Positions 23,839 to 37,298 of a stretch of DNA of 64,000 bases are shown in pieces. Location: the NCBI GenBank assembly GCA_019614645.1, contig JABWDB010000012.1:930001-994000 (forward strand). The letters run 5' to 3'. Within the stretch, counting starts at the first letter, position 1. Each line of letters begins with the position of its first letter. A program made the position numbers and the translations under genes. Below the pieces are notes generated by a model. That model saw only the letters and a list, made by a program, of their open reading frames with translations, did not search any database and had not been told where the DNA came from. This DNA is from Stratiolaelaps scimitus (lineage: Eukaryota; Arthropoda; Arachnida; Mesostigmata; Laelapidae).

Positions 23839-25568
23839 GAGAGTCTTTGACCTCAGAAAACGATATTTTCTTCCTCGCACAGGCCACGGTGATGATTTGT
23901 CTCGGCAATCTGTACCCGAGCTAAGTACATGGAGTGGCAAGGATGTACGTCACGGAAACCAACGAATAGGATTTCATAAATCTAAGTTCGGCAAGGATCC
24001 TTACCAACAAGCAATTACAAAGGTACGCCCGAAGTCTGCTTCTTTGCTGCTGAGCGAGTTTAGTCTTGGAAACAAAGGCGTCGAACGAACACCACCTCCG
24101 GCATTGAATCCTTGAATAACTGTTATTGCCAAAGAGAACGAGAGAGAGAAAGGACATCAACTCGGGACAATTGGAAGGGAAAACGCGTGGAGTAATCGTG
24201 AGGTTTTCTCGAAATCCACACGAAACGAATGAATATTCTTGAAGTGAATGAAACATAGTTCTGTGAACGCTCGAATGAAAACCTTATGATCCTTGAGAGG
24301 AACATCAGTGGAAATATTCGTTATAAAAACTCAACAAAGCGCCCGTTTTAAGGGTCTCGTTACGGCCAAATAGCACTGTTAAAGAAATATCTCCTTGGGG
24401 AACATCTTGTGTACTCCTTGAGTTCACACATAATGAAAGCCTGCAAATTTCAGAAGGATATGCCGACAGGAGCTCTAAGTGCTGATTCTGACAGCTACGG
24501 CAGAAAGGCGAGTCAGTCGCAAGCTAGAACAGAGTCGTTCTACGACTTTCGGTTCAATCCGGTTGGATTTTTTTTGGTCTGATTTTTTAGAGGAACTCGA
24601 CAAGTGAATGAGACGAATTTGTTCGTTTCAATGAAAATGTCTATGTGAATTCCCACTATTAAATATAATTCTCGCTATTATCAGATTTTTGAGAAATTAC
24701 CTATAGATAAGGTAATTTTGCCATTTCTTAGTAGATAAGGACCGAATCGATTTTTCAAAAGGACAATCCGCAAGGATACAGCTAGTTGACATGGTTCATG
24801 GGTGCATCTACCTCGGCCTTTCCAAGGCTTTTCTAGGCTTAATCACCCATGCCATGTATCCCAACTAAAACGTTCACAAATCTTTATAAAAGTCTAGTGG
24901 TTCCTAAACGTATCTGCCATGGCGAGGCTTGGCTAGTGTGAATAAAAAAAAGCACAAAGGGGCAACTGAGAATGTACAGAGTCAATTATATATAGCATAT
25001 CCAGCTATCAGGTGCGGGATTGAAAAATTACAAAGAAAATAATAAAACAAACATAATAAACTGTGTAACGAACTTCTGAAACGAAGCACATGTTCAAAAT
25101 ACTTTAGAATTCGACCAAAAAACCTCCCGACAATCATGGCAGTTGGTACAAAATGCTATTAAGATTGTACAATGTTACTAATCATGTGGACAGCATAATC
25201 AATTTTCTTTATAATAATGATACACTTGACTTCTCTGTACAAATCATCTGTGCAGTCGAACTCCTGCTTCGACGAAATATGATCTGAAACCTGAATGATA
25301 TCTGATGCAATTTAATGTATATGCATGAAGCCATGTTTCTAGATGACACGTAGTTTCGAATTCCTGCACAACTTGAATGTTCAACAGACTTGAAATCATA
25401 TCAGATTTAAGTGACCCAAGACGAGAGTAACTTCTTTATAAAAATGCATACATGCCTACGCAGGCGATTATCATAATTACACGACTATTCCATCTTTCAG
25501 ACTGTACAATCTTTACAGAATAATATTGCCGCAATCACTGCCAATTTGCCTATAAATTTGCACCACCA
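23839..25568. other. AT-rich stretch, no supported gene
   Basis: Only unsupported short frames. A pair at 23810-24115 (plus) and 23921-24256 (minus) overlaps antisense and has no motif. Confidence 0.4.
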
Positions 25569-25640
25569 TTGCACCGATCGATCCCTCCGCCCATATTGCA
25601 CAGCCATCTGCTGTGCGCGCCGCCGCCGTTTGGAAGAAAA

Positions 25641-25831
25641 ATGGCACTAGAATTTAAACGAGAGCCTGAGGCTGGCGAGGTTGCCTTCAATTTCAACGCC
25701 ATCAGCACGGCGACATGTCGCCTCGTTCCGCCACCCGTTGCCGTATCGGCATTGCCTTGTCTGTTTTGTCAACCTTTACTTGCACGTTGTTGTCGTCGTC
25801 GTCGTCCGCATGTCTTGCGCGATGGTTTGAC
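25641..25831 (+). CDS. Candidate first coding exon, unrecognised
   Basis: A small CpG-rich patch (CGCCGCCGTTTGG) leads to GAAAAATGGC, a fair start context. The frame then stays open for 63 codons to a textbook donor (TTTGAC followed by GTAAGT at 25832), leaving two bases of a split codon. The predicted N-terminus MALEFKREPEAGEVAFNF is polar. Later residues include a Pro/Val/Cys-rich segment and an Arg run made by CGT repeats. I know no family with this sequence. No matching downstream exon was found, and the proposed minus-strand terminal exon lies only about 220 bases away, so overlap of transcripts is possible. Confidence 0.3.
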
Positions 25832-26053
25832 GTAAGTAAAAATCGTCGAATGCGCTAGCGTGCTACACGATTCTTCAATTGTTGACATCTGCACGACGTT
25901 GATGTGCCGCATCCCGCACACGTGTGATGCAAACGCACAAGCACATACAAAGGGTGAATACGTCAGGTTAGACCTTATAGGGAAAAATCATCATTCTTCC
26001 CTTCCGATTTGGAATCCTTCGAGGCATGGCTTTGCATCAGTGCGTGACCTCGG

Positions 26054-26311
26054 TTAGGTCGACGGCTGTTGTGTCGACTCTCTTTGATCTTCGATTGTAC
26101 GCTCAACAGCCCCAGGTCTGTACGCAAGTCTAGTGTGGCATACTAATGTGTCATCAAACAACAATGCTTGTGAACGTATACGTGTGTAAATGGCAGCAAA
26201 GGTGGAAAAACGCAACTGTTGCTTTCTATAGAAGACATTGAAATGTAGGAATGGTTTCCCTTCCTTGCTTTTCATTGGGTTTTCCATATGGATTACTATG
26301 TTTCCGTATTG
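26054..26311 (-). CDS. Candidate terminal exon of proposed minus-strand gene
   Basis: Open frame of 85 codons plus stop, following an acceptor-like site (TGTATAAACAG). The frame starts in phase 0, matching the phase-0 end of the block at 30206-30362. The product is rich in aromatic and basic residues and ends QQPST. No domain recognised. The nearest possible polyadenylation signal on the minus strand is an ATTAAA near 25312, which is distant. The assignment depends on the linked-exon argument given for 30206-30734. Confidence 0.25.
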   Translation of the reverse strand, partial: QYGNIVIHMENPMKSKEGKPFLHFNVFYRKQQLRFSTFAAIYTRIRSQALLFDDTLVCHTRLAYRPGAVERTIEDQRESTQQPST

Positions 26312-29300
26312 CTGTTTATACATACCACAAATTATTGTAAAACAAGATCTCTCTGACTAGATTACATTACTGCCTATAACAAACAAAGTAGAACATATGC
26401 AAATAAAATGTTGGTAGATAGTTAAACAGAAATTTGTTGCGTTTTGATTTTTCGAGTTGGGGTGAGCGATTATATTTGCTTCTCAATGCCCACATTATTT
26501 GCTTGTGACGCTATGGAGGTCAACCTGAATCGATTACATACGTGAAGTATCACATAATTCTTGGGATGCTGCTCAAAGCTTTGTAAACGATGAGCTGACC
26601 GAAGCGATGATGAAATCACTTACGTTCCCCTGGAGGATAAAATCTAGGACCAGCTACCTACCCGCCTGCTATACAAGCATCTGATATAATCATCAGGATA
26701 TAATCATATGTATGTAATGTACATACATACTTTATAGGGATGGTTGCTATGGGAGGTTTGCTCGAGGGTGAAGCTTAAGGGACCTCAACGGAACTAACAT
26801 ATATAACCTTCACGGTCGAGTTCCTCCCGCTCTGCTCTGGACGTTATTGTCTGGTTCAGCCCAGAAGCGACAGTGTGTTGCTAGCACTTTATCCTGCTCC
26901 AGAAACAAAATACAATTATACCTACGCCAAGAACAGAATAGCCACATTCTCATTCGGAGGCTATACACCGACACTTCGCTGCTCCGAGTCACGTCTGGCT
27001 CCTTTTTATAAAAAAAAATTCGATCACTGCATCGTGGGACATGTGTCAATCCCACGTCTGTTCGTCTCCTATACCCGGGTCACTGACAGCAGCATTGAAC
27101 GACAGCCGACCCGGCTACGGCTTGGATGGTTGATGTTGGATGTGTGTGTGTGTGTGTGAATATCTTTTCGAATTTTTTCGTTGTCAATACAGAACATATA
27201 ATATGATACAAATTCGATTACTTAAACACGAATGTATATGATTAATATCCGATGTTCAGCGTATGTGTGTCTACTGTAAGCAAAGCAGTTCTATCTATGT
27301 TACTGTCTGCTATCGGATTTTATCGCTCGTTTCCTCTCGCTTAAATCTCGAGGTTTCGAGAAGTGTCCGTTCGGGAGATCTGTAACCCTTTCTGTATCTA
27401 ATGTCCCTCAGGATACACGAAACGTCTTTGTATAATAGACTCGGGTGGTGCAGAGGTAGCCAAGCGATATGCAGACCCTGAAACCACAAGGCAAATATTT
27501 ACGATTCATCAGATCATGTTACTCCCGGTCGTCTATAGGTCAATTACTAATTATAGCGATAATTACAATACGATAATTATCCGTTTTACGCGTCCCTTTA
27601 AAACAGCGCGATTCTCAAGAGATTGTGGGTTAATCGCCGATAGTGTGGTTTCGATAAATGATGCTTTGAGCCCACGAAGATCGGATTTGAATAATGAATG
27701 ATATCGTCCCCCATGAACAACATATGCGAACGTGTACAACATATTGACGGTTTCAAGAATTTTCTACGCGAGTAACCACACTTCGTATAGGGTCAACTTC
27801 TCCATAGTTGAGCCGCTGTAGCGGCTTGATTGGCTGTTATGTTAGCCAATTAGAAGTAATTTGATAACCACCATTCAGTAATATATACGATAATAGCAGA
27901 ACTTTGTTCTATGTTCTGTAATAGATAGGACCTTGCATGACAATATTTTGTTATCATACGCAGTAAAGGCAGGCTCGTACCCGTTGAGCACACTGCTGTC
28001 AGTGCTAATCGCAGCGCACGATATCTGTGTTGGGTAAAAGGATGTGATACATATTCGAGATTGCAACGCAGTTGAACCGAGTGCAGTCGATTCTCGTGGA
28101 ATATGCCTATCGTGGCTACTAGTACTAATTAATGTATTATGAATAAGCTTACTGAATTGTATGGCTCGCTTAAAAACAATGACAAGGAGCAAGGACAACT
28201 AAGGATCCGCAATGAATTTTTGTCTCATTCTGTGACCCAGCACTCACCCGGGTGAACGAGAATAGCTATTATATTCTATGCGCCTCCTTTGTGCGATCCT
28301 CTGCCGAGGTCAGTGATGACAAACATAAGCAGATCTCGGTTAACCATGCATAGTTACCAGCAGTGTAGTACCAATTTCATTTTGTGTCGCATCCGCGCCA
28401 TTGTAGAGTATGTAGACTTTCCACACATAGACCAGTGAGTTTATGGTAGCTCTTCAACCGTTTGCCTGAGAGGAATTTCAGCCTGGATAGTATTCACTGC
28501 GACCACGCACCACGGAGGTACAATACTACTGATACAAGGAAGAATATTGTTCGCCTTTTGGGAGCCTAGACGATAAACGCTCAGCGATAAAAGGGTGAAG
28601 AGGCGATATTCTGATCACTATGACAATCTTTTTATGGTGCTCCCAGCGGCATTCTTGTTCCAGCACTTCTCATGCCGGACAGCGGTATACGGTCGGGCGA
28701 TAGCACGGTATGCATGCGATGCCTGTACCGGGTGCCGAGTGCAGTTTCCCTGCCTTGGCTTCACTGAAATGAGAGAAAAAATAGCGCGTACGCCTCAATG
28801 GTCCCGAGCTTTGTGAAGGTCCTCTCTATAAAGGCTAGACTTACTCCCACGCATCAGCTGCTTCGACCAGCCCCCAGCCGCCCGTGATGGACATCCTCAG
28901 CGTCGCTCATACGTTTTGACTGCCTCCTTTTAACATTTACGCAGAACATAGCCCAAGCCCTCGGAAGATAACGACGCCTTTTCGAAAAATGGAACCCTAG
29001 CCACGTAGGCGCTTTACGTGGGTATGGACACACACACATATATATATATATATGGGTTCTTCTATACCGCTTTATCTCTATGTGCGACGCACTAGCCGGA
29101 TCAGAGAAACAGGTTCTCGGCCTCTGGCTATGACAGAGCCTTTGGTGGTGTCCATTAGCAGACGCGCGAAGAGTAATATACTCATACACAAACGGAACAC
29201 CGAAAACCATGTGCGTGTATGCATGTACGCTATGGGACGGTGGCCGTTTCGGGGTCGGTCACTGAGAGAGATGACTAGTTGCTTATAAGATCTATTTTAT

Positions 29301-30205
29301 AATATAATAGCTGGTGTCTGTGAGAAGCACACCACTTTTCGTTTCAACTATTAAGTAGACACGCACATGTGATGCAAGCAAACAAACAACACAACCGCGT
29401 TCAGCCACTGAATGAGAGGTGAGAGCTTGGTGAATTCAGCTCAGTGGCTCAGTTATCCGTCGGCGTGGAAAAGCTTCTGGTCTCATCTAGCACACTTCTA
29501 GCCTACGTGGAAGACCGGCGTACGGGTCGAGAAAAATTGCCCCATAGAGATGACGAGAGAGAAATGGGGTCTCTAGAGAGTGAACCGTCCACGTTGAGTA
29601 CCGAAGTCTCCCGCTTCGGGACAGCGCTATGTCATTGGCATGTCACACCCACTGTGAATACAGAATACAGCTATGTTCGGAATGCTGGGAATAACTTCCC
29701 AGAATGGAGGCGAAGTCGTCTGTGCTTATTCACTCAACACATCAGTCCGAGAGGTGTCGACAGAGTGGTCGAGCTCGACCAACTTGGAATTTATTAAGTT
29801 GTTGGGAAATTTCTGTCGCTTCTTTTTTACCTCTAGGTTGCATCTGCGCACAGGTGAATAACTTCGCTTACCTTAATCATAGAAGTATTAGTTTCCATCG
29901 CTTGCGACGGTCTTGTCCCAATGTTCTAATAGACATGCTATGTCAGATTTGTAGAATTCCTTCTTCTTCGAGGCAAGAAACGAATGACCTTGGTTTCAAC
30001 ATCAAACGAACGGTTTATTTTTTACCAAAATATTTCGTCATCGATCTCATTCAGTGGTGGTCAGAAGGAGCAGTCTGTCTAACAATATTTCTAAAGTACT
30101 CTCTTTACACAAACAGTATTATATATATATATATAACAAAAGAACTTCCATAGCAAGTATAATAATCACTTTGGACCAATTTGACACAAGCCACAGGGGA
30201 TATAC
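26312..30205. other. Proposed intron or intergenic sequence
   Basis: If the minus-strand gene is real, this is its last intron. It contains (TG)n at about 27141-27158, a CA/TA tract at about 29031-29053 and a TA tract at about 30119-30135. A tRNA-like A box (GTGGTGCAGAGGTAGCC at about 27445) may mark a SINE relic. Overlapping frames at 29444-29797 have no family support. Confidence 0.35.
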
Positions 30206-30362
30206 CTTTTCTGCTTTCGAAGCCTGTTTTATTGCCTGGTTGCTCTGTATGCTGACGTATAATTTGTCAGCCCGGAAGCCACCTATGATGAGTTTAAGTT
30301 TGTAGAAGGAGATTCCATTTAATTGTAGATAAGTACGCCTTGTCTCGGCAATGAATCTGCCC
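30206..30362 (-). CDS. Candidate internal exon (unrecognised minus-strand gene)
   Basis: A 157-base open block between an acceptor ending CAGAG and a donor AAAAG followed by GTATAT. It begins with one base that completes a Trp codon (TG plus G) left by the upstream block at 30527-30734, so the two read through in frame as GVFKW-GRFIAE. The product continues with basic, hydrophobic residues. It ends in phase 0. In-frame continuity across this 164-base gap is the best local support for the gene. No family recognised. Confidence 0.35.
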
Positions 30363-30526
30363 CTCTGCCAAAGCATACATGTTTGTGTATGTTGCAGATG
30401 ACAACTGAGTTATGACGTTGTTGAATCGAAATCCTATGAAACGTTTACTTAGCGACGATTAATGCTAAAACTTGTCGGCTTAAAACTTCGGCGCAAATCG
30501 ATCAGTAGTTCGTAGCAGGAACTTAC

Positions 30527-30734
30527 CACTTAAAGACGCCACAGGCTAGCTGCAAAGATTTGGTTCGTCTTGCAAATAAATCTTGCAGACTGAGAATGTA
30601 GGAACGCACGTCCGTCGGGATAAAGTAAGACGCCAAACATCTAAAGGCTACATCGAGTAGGTAAGGCAAAGCAATGTGACTGCGCCTTGACCCGAACGTG
30701 TCCTTGTTCGTCCTGTCTTTGCCCTTACTGAGTT
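30527..30734 (-). CDS. Candidate internal exon with strong splice sites (unrecognised)
   Basis: A 208-base open block preceded by a pyrimidine-rich acceptor (TTGCCTGCTTGTTGCCCAG) and ended by a near-consensus donor (AAGTG followed by GTAAGT). The product is leucine-rich and looks helical (LPYLLDVAFRCLASYF, then DVRSYILSLQDLFARR), as in folded globular or alpha-solenoid proteins, though I cannot assign a family. It starts with two bases of a split codon and ends with two. Codon use is clearly better than in neighbouring AT-rich DNA. This is the most exon-like unnamed block in the window. Confidence 0.4.
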
Positions 30735-33700
30735 CTGGGCAACAAGCAGGCAATCAAATGGGTGGACGGTCCAGTGAGCCAGCAGTGTTCCACGTGCATG
30801 CAGTAGGTGGGCGCTAATGGACCACCATGCAGTGACTGCGAAGATTGTGTCGCTATACCTTCAGACGCCATTCGTTTGTGTGTGGTGTCTATATGGTGTA
30901 AACATTATAAAGCCAGCTTTGATCGTAATCATGCTTGAGGTGGACATGAAAAGGGTCATTCACGCGAAGGGCCATCGGGCCGCGAAAAAACTGTTAACGA
31001 CACAACTGTGAAGTCTGTTGTTGCACACGGATAACGTGGCTGCGTCCCACAATGGTTCGTCCAATTGCTCCCCACGATGGGCACAACAACACACGCGCCT
31101 GTTACCTGTATGAAGCGTCATTGTCCTCGTGACATTGTAAAGGAAGAATATGATGGTCTCTTCATTCTGTATGGGCCAACCTAAGTAAGTGACGTTATTG
31201 TTCCGTACACGCAACGAGCTTGAAATGAAAGTAGCGACATGCACTCTCATGTATTCCGTGAGCGGATGCTATGAAATATATGGCAGTGTATGCCGCTTGT
31301 GTACCTCTCCTATGAAAATATCACCTCGGGGTTGCTCGTTGTGGATCGCTTATTCACCTAGTGACCTACGATATGATATACTTACGTGCTATATAGGTAT
31401 TTACTTTACATCAGATGTTCGGAAAGTCACACGACACTGTAAATCACAATAGCTACGCAACTCACAATAGAAACAGCATGTAACGTGTTCAAAAGGTTAC
31501 GCAAGTCTACAGAGGGCACTTCACATTGTGTCTGTATGAGGGTTTTGAGGGTGCGCTAGCTATCCAGCCTACGCCGCCACATTGTTAAGAATATTGCATA
31601 TGGTTCTCCTATGAATTTCTTTCTAAACCTAGGTTCCTTTGACGTCAAGGTCAGCCATTAATTGCAGATTGTACTTGTCGCTCGAGTGATCCACTCCTCC
31701 GCGGCAGCAGTTAACTTTTACAGGGAAATACTCACAAAATCGTCCAGTTGAAAGAGAAAGATGATTTATTTGCGCTTCGCTAAATCTGGAGATAACCACA
31801 GAGCCGATAAATTGAGGAAAGTCAAGGAACAGATTCTCTTGTAATTTCGCTTCTTGTAATTTCGCCAGTCTTGTTATTTCACCATCAGTTCATTTAAGGG
31901 AAACTTAATATTTTAATTTCAAATCAAAAACGAATATATGAGTACAGTTTTGGTGAGATCCTGCTCCCCCCTAGGCGAAATTTTACTCAGCACGTCTTTC
32001 TACTGAACCTCGGCTTTCGTAATGAAGTCTAAGAATATACGTAAAGAGGCGATAAAACAACTTACGTAATTACGAGACAAAGGTCATAGGAAATACTGTA
32101 GGCATCGCTTATAATCTCTAAGTACATACATTAAGGTGTCCGAAAAAGTACAAACTGTGTCCATAGCGTATGTACACAAAAGCCCGTAGTCTCAAGGCTT
32201 GGCTCAGTCCTGTTGCCTACGATTAGGCTATCCTCGGTTTTATGAAGTTCCATTTATAGTAACACATGAAAACGTATAATTGTCTGTGTATGAACGTGTT
32301 TAAAGGCAAGGTCTCGTTTTCCGGGTTCTTGCAGTTGTCTTACCAGAGTGGCCATAGTACTCAGCAACAATGGATGCAGTAGTAGTAGTAGTTTCCCCTT
32401 TGCACTCATCGTTGCGGTAAAAGTGACTATATATTAAAGTGTACATCGGGTCGTAATCTCCAAAAAATACGTTAGGTTACATTAGCCTTCTAAACGCATG
32501 TTGGTTTATAGAGGCATATTTGGTGCATGATTAATCATAGCATATTGCTCAAGGGTACTACAGTTCTGTTACAAGGCGAACGCAGGATTGTAACGAAGAA
32601 ATCGATGCATTTAGAAAATTTACTTTAGATATAAAAGCATATGATAGCGTTTAAATAATACTAATATAACAAAACAGACGCATGTATATTTTAGATATAC
32701 AAGTTCGTTCGCGCTGAAGTTAACACAAATTATACAGTGAATGAGACATAGGAATTCTTTTCATATTTTGTCCAAAATCAGGAACTGTGTTCAACTGCGA
32801 TATCACCGCCGCCCTCACGAAAACGAGCGTATCTGCTGCCATTTGCATAAAAAAATGGCGAATGCGTTGGCGCACTATTATACTTTTCTTTTCGAATATA
32901 TATAGCAAGATAAAAGTTGTTGTCCGACTGTCAGTAGAGGAACTCAGCATCCATCGGAGGGAGCGAACACTCCCTGTGTGTGTTCACTGTCGGGCTGTCG
33001 TGGTCGCAAGGGACCACTAACCTATTTATACGCAGAGAAAATGACTCAGTCACTTTCACTTAGCTAGACGACTGAATTGCACAGGAAAGTCATAACCTTC
33101 CGGCGTTAGAGACGCAAACCCAGCCTCCGAAAGAGAAAATTATTTTTGCTTGCTCAAAGAGTCATGAGAGTCATGATATACATAATAGAGGAAATGAAAT
33201 GAAACGGTGCACTCCAGTATGACCAGGATCAAAGAGTAGCAGAAGTGTTGAGATGTTTTCTCGCCGGTTGGCTTGGAAGGCCAAAAATTAGAAAATACTT
33301 CAATCCTGTACAAGGTGCGGTGACCACTTGGGCTGAGAGGAATTAATACTCCGAGAAAAAAGACTCTTCTTTTAGCAACGTTCACACAAGATATTGTAAC
33401 ATTTTGTTACATTTTAAATAAACTGACGAGACAAATAAACACATAGTTTTAAATGATTAATCTATCTTTATTGTCTGCTCATAAATGTTGATAAGGAAAT
33501 GCTAAATCTAGCAAAAGGTTTTTTTAATCGGGGGTTCCCGATCATATACATGATCCTCCAAGGCAACTATTTCTTTAAACCGCTTTTTTTTAGAAAAAAC
33601 AGAAGAAGCGACAGCATTTATTGCCACAATTATATTGCGAGCAGGAGCACCACAACATGATATATATATCTATATATATATATATTCTATATAACACATA

Positions 33701-35525
33701 TCATTCGGAAAATCACCAGTCAGCTCAGAAAAACATATTCATGCTAGCTAATAAGTTTACAAAGAGTTACTATCAATCTACCTCTTTGGTATTGCAGAGT
33801 GTGTTTCACTTTAACCCAGACATAAATTGAATCGCCAAGTGTTGGCCTTACAGGTCATCGTTTGACAAGGGCATTCAAATTCTTTAAATTCGCACGCTCA
33901 AGAAGTGCGCTCCACCCTCTATTTAAACGGGGCTGTTTCGGGCTCTTAGAAACAACGATGGATAAATCTAATTAACGAGGGGAAGAACGGACCGAGATGC
34001 TTGGATGTCATACGCACACGCGATTGCGTTCACGGTGACCGGAGAGAAGGCCAAATTGAATAAAACATTTTCGAAGACTCCGTAGCGACCCAGTTTAGCT
34101 ATATCATATATTGTATGTAAATAACAAAACATCCATTAAAAATACGATACCTCTAAGTTTGACCTTTAACATTTTTTAATAGAGTTTTATAAAATATATC
34201 TGGTTGCCGTAAATGACAATGTTAAGATACAGCTGCTTGTCCGCTAACCTGAGACAAACTGATGTGTGAAAAAAATTATCAATCGCGTATTCAGTATCAC
34301 ATACTTTCTTAGAACTTTGTACGATTTTGGCGGTCGTGAAATATTAGGTGCTCCAGATAGTTTTTTCCGGTTTTAGTAGTTTAATCTTTGGCGACCCGAT
34401 CGAACGATTTTAAAGAATTCTGTGCGATTTTACAATGGACTTTCGAGGCCAAATTTGTGCAATAATGCCTTTTAAGTTCAAAATCTGAGATACCGTAGCA
34501 AATACGGGCCCGACATGTGTGGTGCTTCCGTACCCTTTACTGAAACGACTCGCGCAGTGGAAACTTGGTTCAGGTAGTTTCGTTCAGTAGATTTCTACGG
34601 CGAAGATGAAAACCCTCGCGAAGGAAGACCTTTTGCAGTTGATAACGAGGTACTGACCGCAACGCTTGTTGACAACCTAAACGCAACAGACTTAGAAAAT
34701 GGATTCCTCATGGAAAAAAACTTTCATGTGGGGGATAAGAGAAAACAGGAAAGATATTTCTGGAGCCCCTAATATTTAGGACTATGTATGTGTTAAGGGT
34801 GTGTATGTGCATATAAGTATGTACGATGTATATGTATGACTCCATTCCTCTAACAACCTTATTGAAAATATGCATGGCATTTCTCGTGCCATATCAGGAT
34901 CATTCTACATGCAAGGTTTATCCCCAACGTTCACGAACCAACGACGTTAATATATATATATCCGATTTCCACTTGGATTTCAATGGCGGAGCACTGGAGA
35001 TGCTCTGTATTAAGTAGGGTGCGATGGAGACGAACTGGCGAACAATTGAACTGGCGTCAATTGGCTTTGATCAAAAAGCGTGAAGTTTTCGATCTGCTAC
35101 TTTCCATCTCAATGAGGTACTTTCGAGTTCTAGTCAAAATGGAATTCCAGGTCAGGATAGACTCATGGGAGCGGTTCATCTATTATAGGGCGAGAAGCCC
35201 ACAGCCTTAAGGGTGGTAACTCAAATAGTCGAAGGCGGATGTTGACTCATCTCCTCGAAGGAACACCGAAATCCTTTACTAGCTCTTACTTTAAACAGTT
35301 GTCTGTACTCAGACTAAGCTCTTTTACCTATCGTCCACGGGTTCTTATACAATAGATGATAGTCAAAATATTGAATCACTGTCTACGCTATTTCGAGTAA
35401 AAGCAAGAAACTCAAATTTAATCCTTTTTTTTCGTGGTAGACGAGGTGTAAGTTCGATGATATCTGTCGATGAATGTCGACGAACTAGATGTAGCTAAGC
35501 GAAGCCGATAAAGCTATCACTTTAC
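30735..35525. other. Proposed intron, AT-rich
   Basis: No supported gene. A TA tract lies at about 33660-33686. Short frames on both strands (for example 32720-32950 and 33140-33385, minus) lack splice and family support. Confidence 0.35.
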
Positions 35526-35639
35526 TAATGTTAGCATTACTCTGCATGAAACGCCGACCTTCCAGGTGCGAGATTACGAAGGTCATCGAAGAGCTGATCA
35601 GACATCGAATAACCTTATTGTTTCTTTCTGTTTCGATGC
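35526..35639 (-). CDS. Candidate internal exon (unrecognised minus-strand gene)
   Basis: Open block after acceptor TTAACTATTCTATGTCAG, starting with two bases of a split codon. It ends at a GTAAAG donor (an alternative GTAATG donor ends it at 35541). Both ends leave one base, compatible with the two-base start at 30734. The product includes CLISSSMTFVISHLEGRRF, a helix-like stretch. The frame remains open to a stop at 35485, so this could instead be a last exon. Confidence 0.25.
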
Positions 35640-36063
35640 CTGACATAGAATAGTTAACCGAGCACAAATTGATCGGATATCTCGCTAGTTCGTGTACATA
35701 TCGGGGTCGTCGTTAGTAATAGTGTTCTGTTCGTTTCGGAGATTCTATCTAGTCGGCAGCTGCACATTGGTTTCAGCCCTTTCATGGCTTGAATCCCATA
35801 TACAATGAGAGAACTAAATGGAGCATTTCGCATTGATAATCATTTAACGAACCCGAAAGTTGACAAAGAGACCCTGAGGTCAGAGTCGAGAAGATTGCAC
35901 ACCGTGAACAGCATTTAGTTATTTGTTAGTTATCCACCCTTCATGGAGCTATCGTGTCGTGTTGCTTCAGCAGATAGTTAGTCAAAGAAACCATCCGCAG
36001 CAGGTGTCGGCCGTAAGCGAGCACTGTTATTCGTGTTCCCGACTACTTTTTGTTTGAAATCAC

Positions 36064-36181
36064 TAGGACCGTATCTCCCTTCAAGGTTTCCATGCTGAAA
36101 GAAATGCAGCGGAGACCATGAGAATTGTGTATGAGATTGGCGGAATCTGATAGGGTTGTCTCTGCTCTCAGCGCTTTGCAG
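36064..36181 (-). CDS. Candidate internal exon (unrecognised minus-strand gene)
   Basis: A very good acceptor (GCAAATCGAAATCTCCAG after a T-rich tract) opens a frame starting CTG CAA AGC in phase 0. I end it at a weak GTGATT donor to fit the next block. Two different frames are open across this stretch. The other (product ending VLVISNKK, stop at 36043) looks at least as protein-like. The block is probably exonic, but its frame is uncertain. Confidence 0.2.
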
Positions 36182-37075
36182 CTGGAGATTTCGATTTGCA
36201 ATAAAAAATACGGTCTAAACAGCGGCACAAGAAACGAATTGTAACCACGAGTGTTATTTAATGGGTCTGCAATTGTATCGCCTCAATGGAGCCGCCTTTT
36301 GTTCGTAGCAGCGCTATCTATCTATCTAATATACGAAGCCATTGAAGAGCTAGGAAAAACATGTTTATTAGAAAAGCGAGCAGCATTTAAAGTGACCGTT
36401 GGAAATAATGCCCCCGACCGAATATTAGAATCATCCGGTTTGCAATTTTAATTAATTTCATTATATAGGTTAGAAGTGAAGATGAAAAGAATGGCATATT
36501 GTTGGGTGCGATGAGATGCGTCCTTTGAGACTAAGTAGCGCACAATCATTTGTGCAACAGATATTAATTTGTGGTATACAATATCTGATGGTTGCATAAG
36601 AGACCTTAGATGATTGGAAAACGTGGTGCTAATCTTAGCGACAAGATGAGCCGGTAGCTTCGCAATGACCGTAAATATCTAATTAAATTTGGACGCTAGA
36701 CGTCGAGTCTGAAATATACCGAGTAAAGCCCCGGTAGGTTAATACAGAGACTCTTCAGAACCATGAAAAAAACAAACGAAGTCTATATTATTTTAAAAGA
36801 AAATTTTACAACTGAAGCAACAGGAAGAACAACAAATTTCGTTTTCATGACTGACTATCTCATAACCAAAAAAAAAAAAAAATACTTCCACTTCGGTGAA
36901 GGATCAAGGGTCGACCCTCCTTATACTCCTCTGATTATTGGCCACATTGTGAGCAATGCCCAGATCGATCTGCGCGACATCGCTTGGCCCAACTCAACGA
37001 ATAAAGGAATCGCGTGCAGAACTAGCAGACACGTATAATGTGAAAACGCCTGAGAAGAGATCGCTGTATCTGCAC
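36182..37075. other. Proposed intron
   Basis: No independent feature seen other than a 14-base A run near 36869. Confidence 0.3.
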
Positions 37076-37298
37076 CTTGTTAAGAAACTTTTTGCTGCAC
37101 AGATCGATCGCGACGCCAGCTGACGTCGGGGGACTTCCAGCTGTGTGGCTGCCGTCGTTTGGCAGCGCAAACTTTCGCTCAAGCGGCGGGAAGTGATCTG
37201 GGGACCAGTATTCTCGGTTGGGAATGTTCCTTGGCCAAATATTTTCGATAAACCTAGCATCGGCCGTTTCGTCAGTCGCGAACTCCTCACACGAAGAA
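37076..37298 (-). CDS. Candidate internal exon (unrecognised minus-strand gene)
   Basis: Open block with strikingly G/C-ending codons, entered by acceptor GCCATGCTGTTACAG and left at AACAAG followed by GTGCAG. The product has an acidic start (CEEFATDETADARF), then an aromatic and proline-rich stretch (NIPNREYWSPDHFPPLERK), so it may be an exposed domain. It starts with one base and ends in phase 0. An antisense frame of 105 codons (37145-37462) is also open and cannot be excluded. Confidence 0.3.

Noticed and set aside
27430..27500. Possible tRNA from GTGGTGCAGAGGTAGCC
   Set aside because: It has an A-box-like element but no B box at the right distance.
28854..29210. 118-codon minus-strand ORF
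   Set aside because: Reads through a CA/TA tract and has no recognisable domain.
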